From Neelides folsomi (Eukaryota > Arthropoda > Collembola > Neelipleona > Neelidae): a stretch of DNA of 64,000 nucleotides. Below the pieces are notes generated by a model. That model worked only from the letters and a program-made list of their open reading frames with translations, did no database searches and was not told the DNA's origin. The translations under genes and the position numbers were made by a program. The stretch is taken from assembly GCA_034687125.1 (NCBI GenBank), contig JAQGBZ010000292.1, positions 1-64,000 of the forward strand, given 5' to 3'. Numbering within the stretch: the stretch's first letter is position 1; each line of letters opens with the position of its first letter. Positions 21,701 through 35,300 of the stretch are shown here, piece by piece.

Positions 21701-24700
21701 TTAATCATCAAGTCATATTTAGAATCTTAAGCATATTATGTAAAATACAGTTTTATGATCGATAACCGTAAAAAACGAAATTGAGATCCGAGTTTTCGAT
21801 TGACGGTTTGTTAACAATTTGAAAAAATAAGAACATTGAAAACGGGGTATAAAAACTTGTTGAAAAAGCCTTAAGGCCTCTACTCGCATGTTGATCCTTC
21901 TTTCAATAATAATATCTCTGTAATTTAGAGCGGATATCTGAGAGATGGATCTTGGAAAAGAAATATTTTGAAGGTTTGGGAGTTTAAGAAAAGAGATGAT
22001 CTTATTACAAAAGTATGTATAAGAGGTTATTATCCTCCTTAGGATGATTCGGAGACGAGGAGGCGAGACTTGTGAGAAATTATCTCAACTCTCTGATCCA
22101 CTTCAATTAGAGATATTTATCCAGGCCATCGGACACGAAACCTGAGTGGTGAAATTTGGACATGAGTTAAAATTACTAGTTGATTGGACGACTCCTCCGG
22201 CCGAGTCCCTTGAAACTTCTTTATGTAATTTCTCCTGCCCTTCAGTCTTGAAGTCTTGTGTGTATGTTTTCGACTTTTTCTCCTCCTTAAATCTACATAT
22301 GTTTAATAGAATAATTAGGCACACTGTGGGCACTTCATTTCTCAAGATTATTTTTTATGTTGAGGAATTATTTAAGCATTGAATTGGGCTATCTTAACTG
22401 GATATTTCATCAAGTTTACCTTCTTACAATTAAGCTTAATTTTCTTCATCAATTTGTGTGAATTTTTATTGTATTGACATGATGTATGTTAAAGTTGGAT
22501 TCAACGTATGTACAATGTGAAATAATTGAAGTCTATGAAATAGTTTCTAACATTATTTGTACTCATTATTTTCTTATTATTTCCCATTGCAAGGTCCAAT
22601 TTCTCCAATTGGGATCTAAGGGGTCGATAGTTATATGAGTAGATTGGTTGTTCGAATGCTTTAGACATTTTAAATGATGAGAAAGAGGCTGGGAGTAATT
22701 TCTATAATTTTATGTAGTCGGAGTAATCATAAGTTAATGTGGGTACCAATTGTAAAGTGTAATTTTCCACTGGGAATCGCATGTCTCTCTCTCGACCAAA
22801 CATAGTATTTGACCATATATGCCCCTCTCAGGAGACCTCGATTCCCTCCCATCAAATCCAATTATTTTCATCTCTGCCTCCCTTCTCCACTTGAGACAAT
22901 TGAGTTGGATTGAAGCCTTTCTTCATCTTTCAATTCCTTCAACAAATCTATCTGACAAAGAGGAAAACCATATGCAATAATTATATAAACATCTCAATTA
23001 TTTTTATCAATCCCTTAATTTATTAGATTATTCCCTTTCATTTTACATCGTTTGTTTTCTATTAATGTTCTATAAATATTCTACAGGTATCTGTATATCA
23101 TTTGAATAACAAAATGGTCAATATTTATACCTGTACATTGTTGAGTATTTATTTTAAACGTTATGTAGGATATAATAGCTAAAAGTATTTTTTAATAAAC
23201 GAGAGAGTTTAATTTTAAACAAATTGTTTTAATAATTCAAGTTAAAAGGAAATAAATAATTAAGAATGATAGATGATGGAGAAAGGATGGTTAAAGGGTC
23301 ATTCATTGAATGGGCCGGATGAGTGTTCATCTCCCGACCGAGTTGTCACGGGTCATTAACGTAAGGTTGTGGTTCCGACTTCCTACGGTGTCCCTCGGCC
23401 AAAATTTACGAGACTCCTCTAAGTGCCCTCATATATTTTCCCCCTGCCCCCATAAATATCTCTAAGTACTTGTCCTCACGTGGTTCGGAATTAAAAGTTA
23501 CACTCTTGATAGGATCTCGGATAAACTCCAAACTCTTTTCCTCAAAACCCACCGTCCAAATGAACCCAAAAGACAGAGTTTTTCTCCTCGGCCCAAGAAA
23601 GGGAATTTCATTTGTTCATCATTGATGTGACTCTTGTGAGACTGTGGAACCTCTTAATTTTCACAGTCGGCTTCTGTTCCTTCACCTGGGAGAGAAATGA
23701 AATGGGGATTTGTGTGAGGAAGGGCCAAGGGACACAATTGTGTCTTAATTTTTTATCTCTCCGCTTCCCGACCTCGGCCAACTCGGCCCAAACGAAATAA
23801 GATAACACTCAAACCAGATTCCTCTCTTTTCATACATTCTATCCAAGTGTACAATTAAGCGATTGTATTATGATTAAACCCTTTCTTATTATGATGTGAG
23901 TTTCATAAAGAAATGCTAATAATATAAATTGTCATATTTTATATTATAAATGGTTTATTCATTTTTAAAGTAAGTATATTTAATATATTCATGTATATTT
24001 TATAGGTATGATGTATGTACATTATATATGAAATTTAATTGTATGGGTTATAATCTTATAAATGGTTGATAAATACAATGAGGTTTAAGTTAAGAAATCA
24101 GAAGCTCATTAAGAACAAGGATTGGAGTTATTACTCTGATGAAAACATTCTTCATTTTCTTCTTTTTGAGTCAAAGGAGTAAAATGGGGAGAAAGATGGA
24201 ATCTCGTTTTACATTCTTCACACTTTCCACCTTTCATAGCTTCCTTTTGGGAAATAATGAGCAAAGTTCATAAAACTAGTAATGAAGTTGATTAAAGCTC
24301 ATCATTAATTATTAAAACTTCCTTTATTACTTTTAATTCAATGTTCTGATTTCTTCAAGACCACCCCGACTCACTCATCAATTTCTATCTCTTAATTATA
24401 TCAGCCTCATAAAAGCTATGCATCAAATAATGCATAAATAATGACAATAATGAGAATGAGATTAAAGAAAAACTTCATATTTTGAGTTGTTTACTTTATT
24501 TTAAAAATATGGTTTAGAATGGGGATAAAGAGTTCTTCATCATTCAAGCAATTCAAGCGTAATTGTAATTGTCCGGAGAAGTTTAAGTTGGGAAGGATTG
24601 AAGCAATTTTGAGTTCAAAAAGGAATTTTGAAAGGATGAATGAAAGGGCGAGTTTTGGGTAAAGGAAGTTACCTCAATTCCCACAGAAGGAGACTTTAAA

Positions 24701-26200
24701 CAATTAACGCGGTTTGTATCCCGAGTAATTAAGGGATCCCTTTCATGGGATAATCATCGGCAAAGGTTCCTTATGCCGGAGTAGCCGGAGACAATTTTCC
24801 TCCGTCCATTCCCCATTTATCTCTCGGATCTACGAGCTATAAATTTGAGGGGAAAAGTGGAAAGAAGAACCGGAAGTATTTATCTGGGGTCCTTCCTGAC
24901 CTTTCTCTGTTCCCAACTCGGCGGATGACCCCTTCATCCCTTAATGGGCCTTCCGAAGTCGTGTTCCTCTTCTAAATGAACCCGAGTTGATTGCTCGGCG
25001 GCTCCAGGATTCCCTTTCTAACCATTCTGTATCAACGTCTCCCATCACTCCAAAGGGTCCCAATACTTCTAATGGCCCAATAAGACAATGTTAAATGTCA
25101 AACACAATGTAATGAATACGACTCTTTCAAATCCTTAATTGAAACCTCAATTGAATCTGATGATGCAAAATCAGATTCAGTCCCACGAAATAAAGTACAA
25201 AGATGTTTAAGCTTAGAAATACATTATTAATATTTAATACTTATACCCCATAGCATCAGTATTTATGTTAAATAGTGAAAACAATACTTTTAATAAAGGT
25301 TGAATCTATTGACAAATGGATTTTCGGTTTATGAGAGATTCTGTAGATTTTTCCATATGACTTATATCTAGATTAAAAAGCATATGATAAGGAGTTTAAG
25401 GAGCGAAAGGTGAGAATTGAGTTTATGGTAATGGTAATGTGCGGGTGAGTTTGTTTGTCCCAGCTGTAAAGAGAAAACCCGGGCGTTTTGTTTTGACCAG
25501 ATGAGTCTGCTCCGGAGCCATTGGAAAGGGGTGGAGTTTTTCTCCTCCAAGGGCGGATTCTCCATCCACGAATTGAGGGAGAGGAGGCGGACTTATGGGG
25601 CGGGAGTTGGCTCACCTTCTACGAACGAACTCTTCGACCTCACCTCAATCCCACACCTCACAGTCCACTTTGGACGGCCGGCTAGGAAACAACTTCCACC
25701 GCATTTATTTAATCCGCTCATTCTCCCTCTTTGACCTCCCTGCCATTCTACAACTTCGCCCCATTAAGTCAACACAAGTCCAAGGTGGAAATTGCTAATT
25801 GGAACTCTTTTTCTTAATTCACACATTTATCAATCTTCATTGAACAAAGAATCTTTATTGAACTTTCAAGTCATTAAAGATTTACTTGGATTGAACCAAT
25901 TTGGTCCAATTGTTAAGATATTTCATTTTGAGAATTCTTCAATTTATAGTTGATAAACCTATACCCGGAAAAATTTAATCTAATAAAAAACTTGGAAATT
26001 TCTATATTAGCATTAATGTATTAAAAAGTGAATAGGATTTCTGAAAAACATTGACATTAGCCAAATAGGAATTTTAAAATAGTTTTTAAAACAATTAAAC
26101 TGTGGTTGGTCATTCAAACAATTTTATCGTTAATTAAGTGATGTGAATCGACTTGTCCAAAATGGGCCTCATTTAAAGAAAAGATCTTGAGATCGAGTTA
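18783..26200. other. Gene-free DNA, proximal upstream region of spineless
   Basis: AT-rich DNA with GC-balanced blocks near 19.46-19.75, 22.08-22.26, 22.75-22.92, 23.28-23.80, 24.60-25.08 and 25.44-25.78 kb. No gene, tRNA or transposon recognised. The blocks repeatedly contain an ATTTATCTCTCCG-like word (22862, 23751, 24815). A CACGTG E-box is at about 23478. The region would be expected to hold spineless enhancers. Confidence 0.45.
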
Positions 26201-26207
26201 GTCCACA

Positions 26208-26248
26208 TATATTAAAGAAGAGCCGGTTTGTTGTTCGGAACTTCATTT
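26208..26248 (+). promoter_or_regulatory. Candidate spineless core promoter
   Basis: A TATA-like TATATTAA (26208-26215) lies about 35 bases before an arthropod-type initiator TCATTT (26243-26248). Transcription from there gives a leader of about 58 bases to the chosen ATG. Alternatively the first exon is internal and the true start is further upstream; RNA data would be needed to decide. Confidence 0.35.
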
Positions 26249-26302
26249 CATCTTGAGAATCTCGGAGATCGGCAAATGCTTGCTCACTCCGTGTCCAGTA
26301 AC

Positions 26303-26358
26303 ATGAATCAGCTCGGGACGGTGTACGCGACGAAGCGACGGAGACGGAATGGCAAAAG
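26303..26358 (+). CDS. ss: ss coding exon 1 (N-terminus)
   Basis: Encodes [18 protein letters not shown] plus two bases of a Ser codon; donor AAAAG|GTGAGCC. The open frame extends upstream to 26216, including an alternative ATG at 26276 (MLAHSVSSN before the chosen Met). Confidence 0.92.
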
Positions 26359-29300
26359 GTGAGCCTTTGATAAGATTTAAATTAACGAGCTTCTGTCTCA
26401 CTTAATGAGTTTTCATCGTCCTTCCAAGATCACAGTCGACATCTCCCCTATAAGAACATTTGTACTTTAACTCTTTTACTTTAGCTACACTTTTACTTAA
26501 TGTTAGTTTTAGACCCAGAACGATAATCCATTATTACATTACGCCACTACATCCTTTTTAAAGAGTTAAAAACTTGTAAAGGTTGTTCGAACAACAACGA
26601 GGGACCATGTTCAAAGTTGTTTTTCTCCATGTAAGAATAGGATCATAATTTATGTAAATGTACCACTGCGGAGGGTTGAAGAGGACAGAAAACCCTCGTG
26701 ACAATAAAAGATCCTTCCTATGATCCTTCCATAGACCCGTCCTCGGAATTGCATATAAACGTGTCCGCAGTGAGGCCGGAGTAGGTAGTTTGCTCCTTGT
26801 CTGATAATAATTTGTCAACGGCTTCCACAATTCCATCCAAGTCGTCGAGGTTCTTCTACAAGAGTTACGGCGACCATCCGGAACTCGCCCAAGGAATTCC
26901 AGACGAGGAGCAATAAAAATATCTTTAGACTGAATTCAACTCCTTGTCCCATCCTTCCCTTTCATCTTCGCCTCCCTTCTTTCATATTGTGGTTGGGATC
27001 TGGAGGTGGAGAAGAATCTCTGCTCGATTATCGCCCTTCCATCTCACAGAGTCTTCGATGGGGTCTATCAAATTTATTCAACCCGTTTATCTCAAATCTT
27101 TGCCAAATTATCATCCAAGGAAAAACTTGTAAATTTTCTTCCCATTCGACACAATTTTTTCAATTTGGAAATTTATGAGGCGGTGAATTATAATGCAAAG
27201 GTCTATAGCTGGGTTGTTTAAATTCCACTATGTAAAATTCATAAAAGGTCAGAGTCCTCATTTGCCGTCGCATTTATTCATTTTACAATTTCATATTAAA
27301 ATTAATAAATTTTTTTGACACGAACTTCTAATTGATGAATTCAATAAATGGTTAATTAAATACAAGTACTGATACATTTGAAAGAGAGGAATAAATTGAG
27401 TAATAATCAACAGTTAAAATAAAATTACAATTTCATTCAAGGCGATATAAATCTTGCAATTTGCACTAAAAAATGTATACTAAAATTGATAAAAATGAAA
27501 CTCGCAAACACTTATGGTAAATATAATAACTATATACCATATTGTAAATCAGGATTGTGTGGATGTGTGAGAAATCGGTCTTTGGTGCAGTTCGCGTGGA
27601 TCTCACGTTACTAACTAATTTCAATGTGTACGTCCTAATAGTAATGCACATCTCACGTGCGGATTCAAATTTAACTTTTTGAGATTTCTCCATCACCTTG
27701 TTGATTTGAGGGGAACCTATGAATTAACACGTTAATCTTAATTTCAAAAACGGTCGACGTCCGTTGTGTGCGTTGAGGAGAAGAGGAATTGGAGGGTCTT
27801 GTTGTTGCATCTAGCTGCTGCACTTTGGAATCCTCATTGAACTCTTGAGGTGACTCTCTGATGAGAATTGAACACGGAAAGGAGGAAACACGCATTATTT
27901 GCGTGTCGACGTGTGCTATTTTCAGTTTCAACTGTTACTCATACCAAAGGGCCATCTCATCACCAGACTCATCACACACTTGACCTTCCAAGGCCAATTG
28001 GCAATTTTTTAAACCTCCAACTTACCCACATTTGAACCCAAAATAATATTTAGCTACAATGAATAAATGGAATTTTTATTAAATAATGGTTGGCAATATT
28101 TGAGTTCTGAATATTATTCAAATATGTTGCTTATGCTGGAAATAATTTTGTAGTTGAGAGGTTGGGACGTTGGAAGCTATTTACATTCAATGGAAGTAAT
28201 GTTAAATTGAGGAATTGATAAGGAATTGTAATCTGGAATTTAATTGCACGGATATAAATATTCATAGTTAATTGGTCTTCCTAATTGGGTTGGGTCTCAT
28301 TATGTGTTACCAATTGGAGCATCTCGATTCCCGTATTTGCGCAAGAGAGAATCAATTACATCTCATCCCATATACATCCATGTCCGTGTGGGAGGTTGAA
28401 GGTTCGAGGTAGGAAATTGGAAATGGAGAAATAGAAATCCAAATTGACGTCTCTAATGGAAAATGTCACATTGAGAGATAGAAGGAACTGAAAAAGGATT
28501 AGGGGCTGAGGTGGTTTATGGGAATCCAACCTCTAACTACGGATGTCAAGTTCGTTAGCCCGAGGAAAACAAATAATTAATGGGAAATGATTGAGAAAGC
28601 TGTCATGATCGGAGTTTTTTCGGACAGGGCGGGCGGATTGGAGAATGTTTGAGAAGGAGTGGCAAAGCTCGTAAATTCACGCTCGCATTCACATTACGTA
28701 CGCTATGAGTATGCCCCTAAATACATTCATAATAAATAATAACACTGCTTTTTTAACCATCACATTTTTTCAATATTTCCAAAATATTCTATCATTTAAT
28801 AATAATTAAGTTAACTTAATTAATACTCATACAATCTTATACTATTAGTGCAGTTCTTTTTTAAATCGGCAATCGCATAATAAAGCAAGACATGAACTTA
28901 TCTAATAAATAAATAAACATTATCGATAATTATTAGCTAATAAATAAAATAAACATTCGACCATTATTTTCCTCGTAACTTGTCCCAAATGGCCAATAAA
29001 TTAATGTGGAGTTTGAGGAGCGGAATTGAGTATATAAAAATATTAAGAATAATAACAAAGGAATGAAGATTGAATATATAAATAGAGAACCTTTAGAATG
29101 ACATATGTGGGTTGTAAGATGTAAATTGTTGTGAGATAGTTCTGGAAAAATCTCCTTTGCCCGTCTGTTTGTGTAAATTGGAATGACTTCATGATCTCTG
29201 CGGAGCATGTGAAGTTGTGTGTAAGTCATATGGCAAATGCACGGCCGGCTTCATTGCATGAAAATCCCATAAACTCCGAGGAACCCCAAGAGTCGTTTAT

Positions 29301-32300
29301 GATGAAGTTGTCTGAAAAATCTACAATTCTAATCAGGACACATACATAACCCTTTACCTTCAGTCTCAAAGTTCCACATCAGGAATTGAAGACATTCTCA
29401 CATGTTCTCCGCAATAGTAAATATGTATTACAATGCGGCTCGCTCTCGACCCAACCGTATTTACGTATGGATGAGATGGACGCCGTATGGGAGTTATGGA
29501 GGGATGAAAAACATTTTTAAACTTATTCCTCGACAAGGGCAGAAAAAGTGATGGGACTGAATGAGACAGAGAAGGAAGGCCCAGAGACCCGCGTAGGATG
29601 TTCAAATGACTCTCGACTAAAATTCTTGACTAATTCATCCATAACGAGGATGGATTGAAATTGAAGGTTTCTTTTTTAGGGTTAGGGAAGGTTTGAAGTC
29701 TTTTAAGGACTCATGAAGCCAAAATACAAAAACGTATCTAATTTCAACTCTTCCATCTAAGTTAGAGATGAAACCCTTTTTGTTGGATCAATTTACTCAC
29801 AATGTTATGTCACTTTTGATTCAATTACGCTCCTATGCTCTACTTTAAAAAACTCAAGTAATTTATGAATATTCAAAAATTATAAATTATGGTAATAATC
29901 AACAAAATGCTGAATTCATTTTAAAATCTCTAACAATAAGTTAAATGTATGTATAAGTATACGAGTACCGCTACCACTGTAACAATTACCTAAGTTGGTA
30001 CAAGTGTAGTGATATAAATAAGATAGGGGAAACTAAAAAGAACCCGGAGTGAGGTGTTGAAGGAAATAATGAACCAATCTCTTTATCTTTTTGAATAGGC
30101 AGTGGGTGTATTTGAGGTCTCTTTGTTGGACAAGTGTAAACATTTTACGACTCATAATCAAGTCGGGATGGTGAAGCATTTCTTTTATCCTTGTGTGTGG
30201 AGGCACAGGAGGGCCCCTCACCCTTTCAAACCCTTCAACTCTTCCCGTCCCATTCCAACCCCTTCTAATGTATTCACACGTCAATTTATACAAACTGACG
30301 AGGATCTTCATCTTGGAAACGAGGCTTAATGGCCCTCTTTCTCTCACAAGTTCTCAATGTCAGGGAGTTGGAAGTTGGTCCATTCACAACCTTATCGATG
30401 CAGTTGAACTTCCCCAATTATCAGTAGAGCGTATATGAGACTATTGAGTAAATTGATGCTTGTACATCATCCTTCCCTCATGTATATGATTCCCCAAAGG
30501 AACAGATACCTTAAGGTGTAATTAGGGCCTCGTCGAGAGAATCATATAGATTTAACACATAAAGGTGAGTTTGAAGTCATTCCGTATGTACATAATGTAT
30601 CGCAGTTAGTTCATAAGTATTCCATTCTCAAAGGTCGAAAAGACTCATTATTGCATATCATTATATCTTATTGTTAGTTAATATTTACTAGTACGTGTAT
30701 GATTTTCCCGGTTCCTTCACGAGCCTCGTTTTTGTTCCCTCAGAAGAAGATGGACAAGTTTTTAAAAAGTGAGTTTCGGCTCCGCTGTGTTTCCCCTTGG
30801 CCAGGGCGCCTTCTGTAATTATAGTCGGCCAGATTTAATTTCCCGGCTCTTATTACATTACTCGGAATAAAAGACTGATATTTATTAAAACGGATAATAT
30901 TGAGAAGTGGCGGTGATTATTAAAAACTTAACTAACTCGACCATTCTTATTTGAAGAGAAAGGGCAAAGTCGAAGAAGATTAAGTAATAGTGCAAAACAA
31001 GGGTGAGGAGGCGAAATGGGTTTACATTGATAAAATGTCAATTGTTCTTGTCAACATGTCAGTGGCCGTTGAAGTGGACGTAATGCATTTCCGGCTTGCT
31101 CCCGCTCTGTTCAATTCTCCTTAATGATTTCCCCCAATATTTGGCTCAATAATAGCGGCCGTAACTGTGGGTCGTGTCTTTCATTATCCGCCCTCTCGGG
31201 CCATTAAAAGACCATTTGAGGATTCCTCGGTGAAGGGACAGGGAGGATGATGATGGTTCCCTCATCGGCAAACAAAGGGTTGAAAGGAATATAGAGATTA
31301 TTAAAGGGATTATGGATTCTTGGAGGAACATGGAGGTTTTGAAGGAACGCCATTACGGTCGCTTCATAAATTTTTTTACGATTCACAAGAATATTTATGT
31401 GAGAAATGGGGAAAGAGAATTATCCCCCCAGAACTCGTCCTTTTACCAAGATGAAATTTCTTCCCTACAATCCAATCTCCTTCAATTGCCCCTTTGCTTT
31501 AAAATGATATTTTTTGCCAATTTTTGATTTTGTCCATTAAAATTAAATGAGTCAATTAATTAATATCGTGATTCTAAGCTCCGCTGATTGTGAGTTCATT
31601 GTTTTTAACCACCGTGGTTAATTTATTTTCCCAGCTTTGTTCATTTAAATTTCGATTAAAAAGTATCTGTAAATAAAGAATTTTTGTAATGATTATTCTT
31701 AGGATCATTTTTGGACTTTTGAGCATCTTATAAGAAAGTAATAATTAAATCGTGGGTGCCGACGGGGGGTGTTCATTCTCATTTGAAGATGGGGATTATT
31801 TATTGTGTGGATCCTTGGGACGATGCTCCTGGTAGGTTGAGGGCAAGAGCGGCTCACAACCTACGAGAACATCAAATCGGTATCTATTATTTATATTTTA
31901 AAATCGTTGGGCATGTCGATGTCAATGTCTTTGAAATTCGAATCCATTGGCATTCATTCCCGCTTCCCAATATCTTGTCAACTTAAATCACGAAAGGCTA
32001 ATGTATCTCCTATAAACCCACCCTCACGATCTCTTTCTTCAAAAATTACATTTCTCATCTGGATATCACTACATTTCAACCTCACGTCGCTTTGCCTTTA
32101 AAAGTCACATAAATATGAAGCCTCATCATGTAATAGTCAGGCTTCAATAAAAATCTCATCTTTTGCTCCTCCTCTTTCCAAACTCTTAAACCGATAGGTT
32201 GTTTTCCCTTTAATCCTTTAGATTTATATAATTCCGCTCTTGTCATTTTTTTTATTTGTAAGATCAGATAAATACGATATAACAAAATCAAGAAACAAGA

Positions 32301-35300
32301 AAGAACTGCAAAACTATTAAATAAAATATTCTATTATGTTTAATTTAAAAAGTTGTAAATATTTAAATCGGAGTAAAAACCATTTTAAAATTGAGTTCAA
32401 AGAATAAGAAATGGATCTACCAGTGATAGTATCTGTAAATGGATTTTTATATGATGGTAAATGCAATTTATTAAAAATTCGAAATCATGAGAAAAATTGC
32501 CTAGGCGTGTATTTGGACTCCCTTCATGGAGGATAAAAAATAGGAAAGGCGAAGTGGGAAAAATGACTTGGTTCTTCCTCCTTTACCTGGGAACGGAGAT
32601 TGGGGTGGAGGGATCTTTTCTATTCCCACTTCCAATTTCCCCTCCTTGTACTTAATCCTCATAACTTTTAATTTATACCGAGTGACAAGGAAAATGGACC
32701 AAATAAATCTACCGAGCAGAACAAATGCCTGGAATCCCGAATATTCCCAAAGTAAATCCTGCCCCTAATAAACTCGACGACCATTTCCACTGTCATCCCT
32801 ATCTCTTCCCCGTTCGCATCTTATGAGGTTGAAGGGAACTTTACATCTGTCCACTCCCTACTTCAACCAATGTTCTATTGTTATTCTTATGTTTAGGAAC
32901 ACACATTGAGTGCATCTCTCCCTCCTTTCCCTTTCTGCCATTAAGGAGTATCAGGAGGATCTTAAGGGACGATTGACGATAAGGAGTACAAGTAAGAATG
33001 GGGAATCTCTTTAATTCCTTTCCCTTTCATCTCGGTCTTCTCTAATTGTAATGAACTCCGATCTCAATATGCCTTTACGGAAAAGGGTAATGAAGATCAG
33101 CGCTTCTGCACTTTATCTCTCTTTCTTAATAATTCATTGTTAAAAATGGGCAAAGATAAGATTTCCCAACTTATTCATTCAACCGGCTCATTAAATCTGA
33201 AGAAAGAAATGAGATTTTGACCAAAAGACGATTTAAAATGGTGAGTGATATTAATATTATGCATTTAATAAAGGTAAAGAATAAAGGGCAAAGGAGGTAA
33301 AGAAAAGAGCGAGTGAATCTCCTTTTGTTTCGTAAGAAAATCTAAAAAGCTGGCAACCGTAAACGGTTTTTATGGGCGTTATGTGTGTGAGGGCTGTTTG
33401 TGCCTCCAGGTCTCTTCTTTTACATCAAGGAAAAAATTCTTCATTACTCTAGACGCGTAAGGAAGGCAATGAGAAAATGAGATTAATGTTATGTTTGTTC
33501 CCTTTATCGCTCTACAAAAAGATGAGACTTATTTACCTCTATGGTCGATTCACTCAACCCTTATTAACTCATTTTTAACTATATGAAGATATGAACCTTT
33601 AAGGCCCACCTTGTATATTTACGCTTTTACCTTGCATACTGATTCCAAAATGAATTCTCCCTATTAAAATTTAAAAAATATATGTATTATAAAAATACTA
33701 TTATTATGGGAAATTAAATATCCCAGTAATTATATTATTTTATAGCAAATCCTGATTTCAAAACCGTCGAGTATTAACTGAACTTATTCAATTAAACAAT
33801 TTTTTTAAAAAAACATTACTCGACACCTATGCCAAAAATAACGACATAATATTAATATTAACTATATTATAAGTAATTAAGTCTAAAAGACGTTAAAGTT
33901 CAATATTAAATTGTTTGAGTTAAATAAAACATTGAATAATTAAGTAGCAGCTCGAGGCCTCTGAGCCATGTGAGTAATTCTCTTAAACCCTTTAACATTA
34001 ACACATCATGTAGAACATGAGAGAAGGCGTTGGCCAACTTCATCCAATAAAGAGAACATGAAACATTAATGAACATAATATTCGGAAGGAGTAAATTAAT
34101 TAGGCGATCTCTTGTGGGCGCATAAGAGAAAAGTCATCGGCTGACAAGCTCACACTTCTCCTAAGGGGACACCATGAATGAACTCACAAAGGTGAATGAA
34201 TCGGAATTAAGAATTCAATGGACGGAGTCATTCTTGTCAGCTCTTACCGAGGTGTCGATGTTAATTAGGGCATCTACACACACACGAATGTTCCCGACGG
34301 GCGGACGGGTGGAGGCGGAAGACAAAAAAGTTCCTTTGACTCCAGGAGTTGAAAAGTATGAGGAATGGGCGAGTCTCCGCCTCCTTCGCCCTAATCATGT
34401 CCAAAATGGTGAATAAATTCTCATCTCTCCCTCCCTCTCCCGACTCGGAGGAGTGGATCTCCATCACTTCCCTCCACGACCCTCAATTTATGGACAAACA
34501 AATTTATTTAACCCCCGCTCCAAATTTACATTCATAGAAATATAGAATTCGATCGAAAGAAAATAATGCAAAAGAAAATAATGCAACATAAAATAATGCA
34601 AAAGAAAATAATGCAACATAAAATAATGCAAAAGAAAATAATGCAATATAAAATAATCCAATATTTTACTTATCTTATTAATTTATAAACTCTTCAGATT
34701 TTCTTTCTTTGGAATTCTTCGCACTTTGAATTTTTGGTGCGCATTGATGTGAATTTTGTGAATTGAATATGGATTTGAGTTGTCTGTGCTGGAATTGGAT
34801 GGGAAGGAAGATATTTAGGAATCCAGCGGAATTGACGAGAGAAGAAGAGACATGTATAATTGAGGCTAATTACCACTAACATGAGTGAATGGTGCATGGT
34901 GGGTTTCTATAAGGTTCCTTCGACTCCTAATGACCGCGGCGAAGTTAATTACACGGGATGTATTGAGGCGAAGACCCAAGTTTAAATTTGTCATAATGGA
35001 TCCCATTATTATTACATGGGCATCCTCTCAGCGTCTCTGGCCGCCTTCGTAATAATTTCCTTTCAAAATTTCTTGTATTTTATTATTACTGGACATTACT
35101 GGGATTGTTCAACTACTAGCTATGTATCTGTATGGAGGTATACTATAGTTCATATTACAATTATAGTGTGTTTACAATTTCAGCGAGAGTTGTATTGTAT
35201 AAGATGTGTTATATCCATTCCAAAGACTCCTTTTGAAGAAAACAATGCAATAAGCTATTATGAAAATTTGAATAATTTTTATTGGAAAGAATAAGTATTG

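Noticed and set aside
26276-26302. Upstream in-frame ATG of ss as the main start
   Set aside because: C at -3 and an added MLAHSVSSN not seen in insect Spineless; the ATG at 26303 has A at -3 and the family-typical start. Kept as an alternative.
35016-35294. 92-codon hydrophobic ORF upstream of the bHLH exon
   Set aside because: Rich in Phe, Ile, Tyr and Leu as expected from random AT-rich DNA; no signal, promoter or homology seen.
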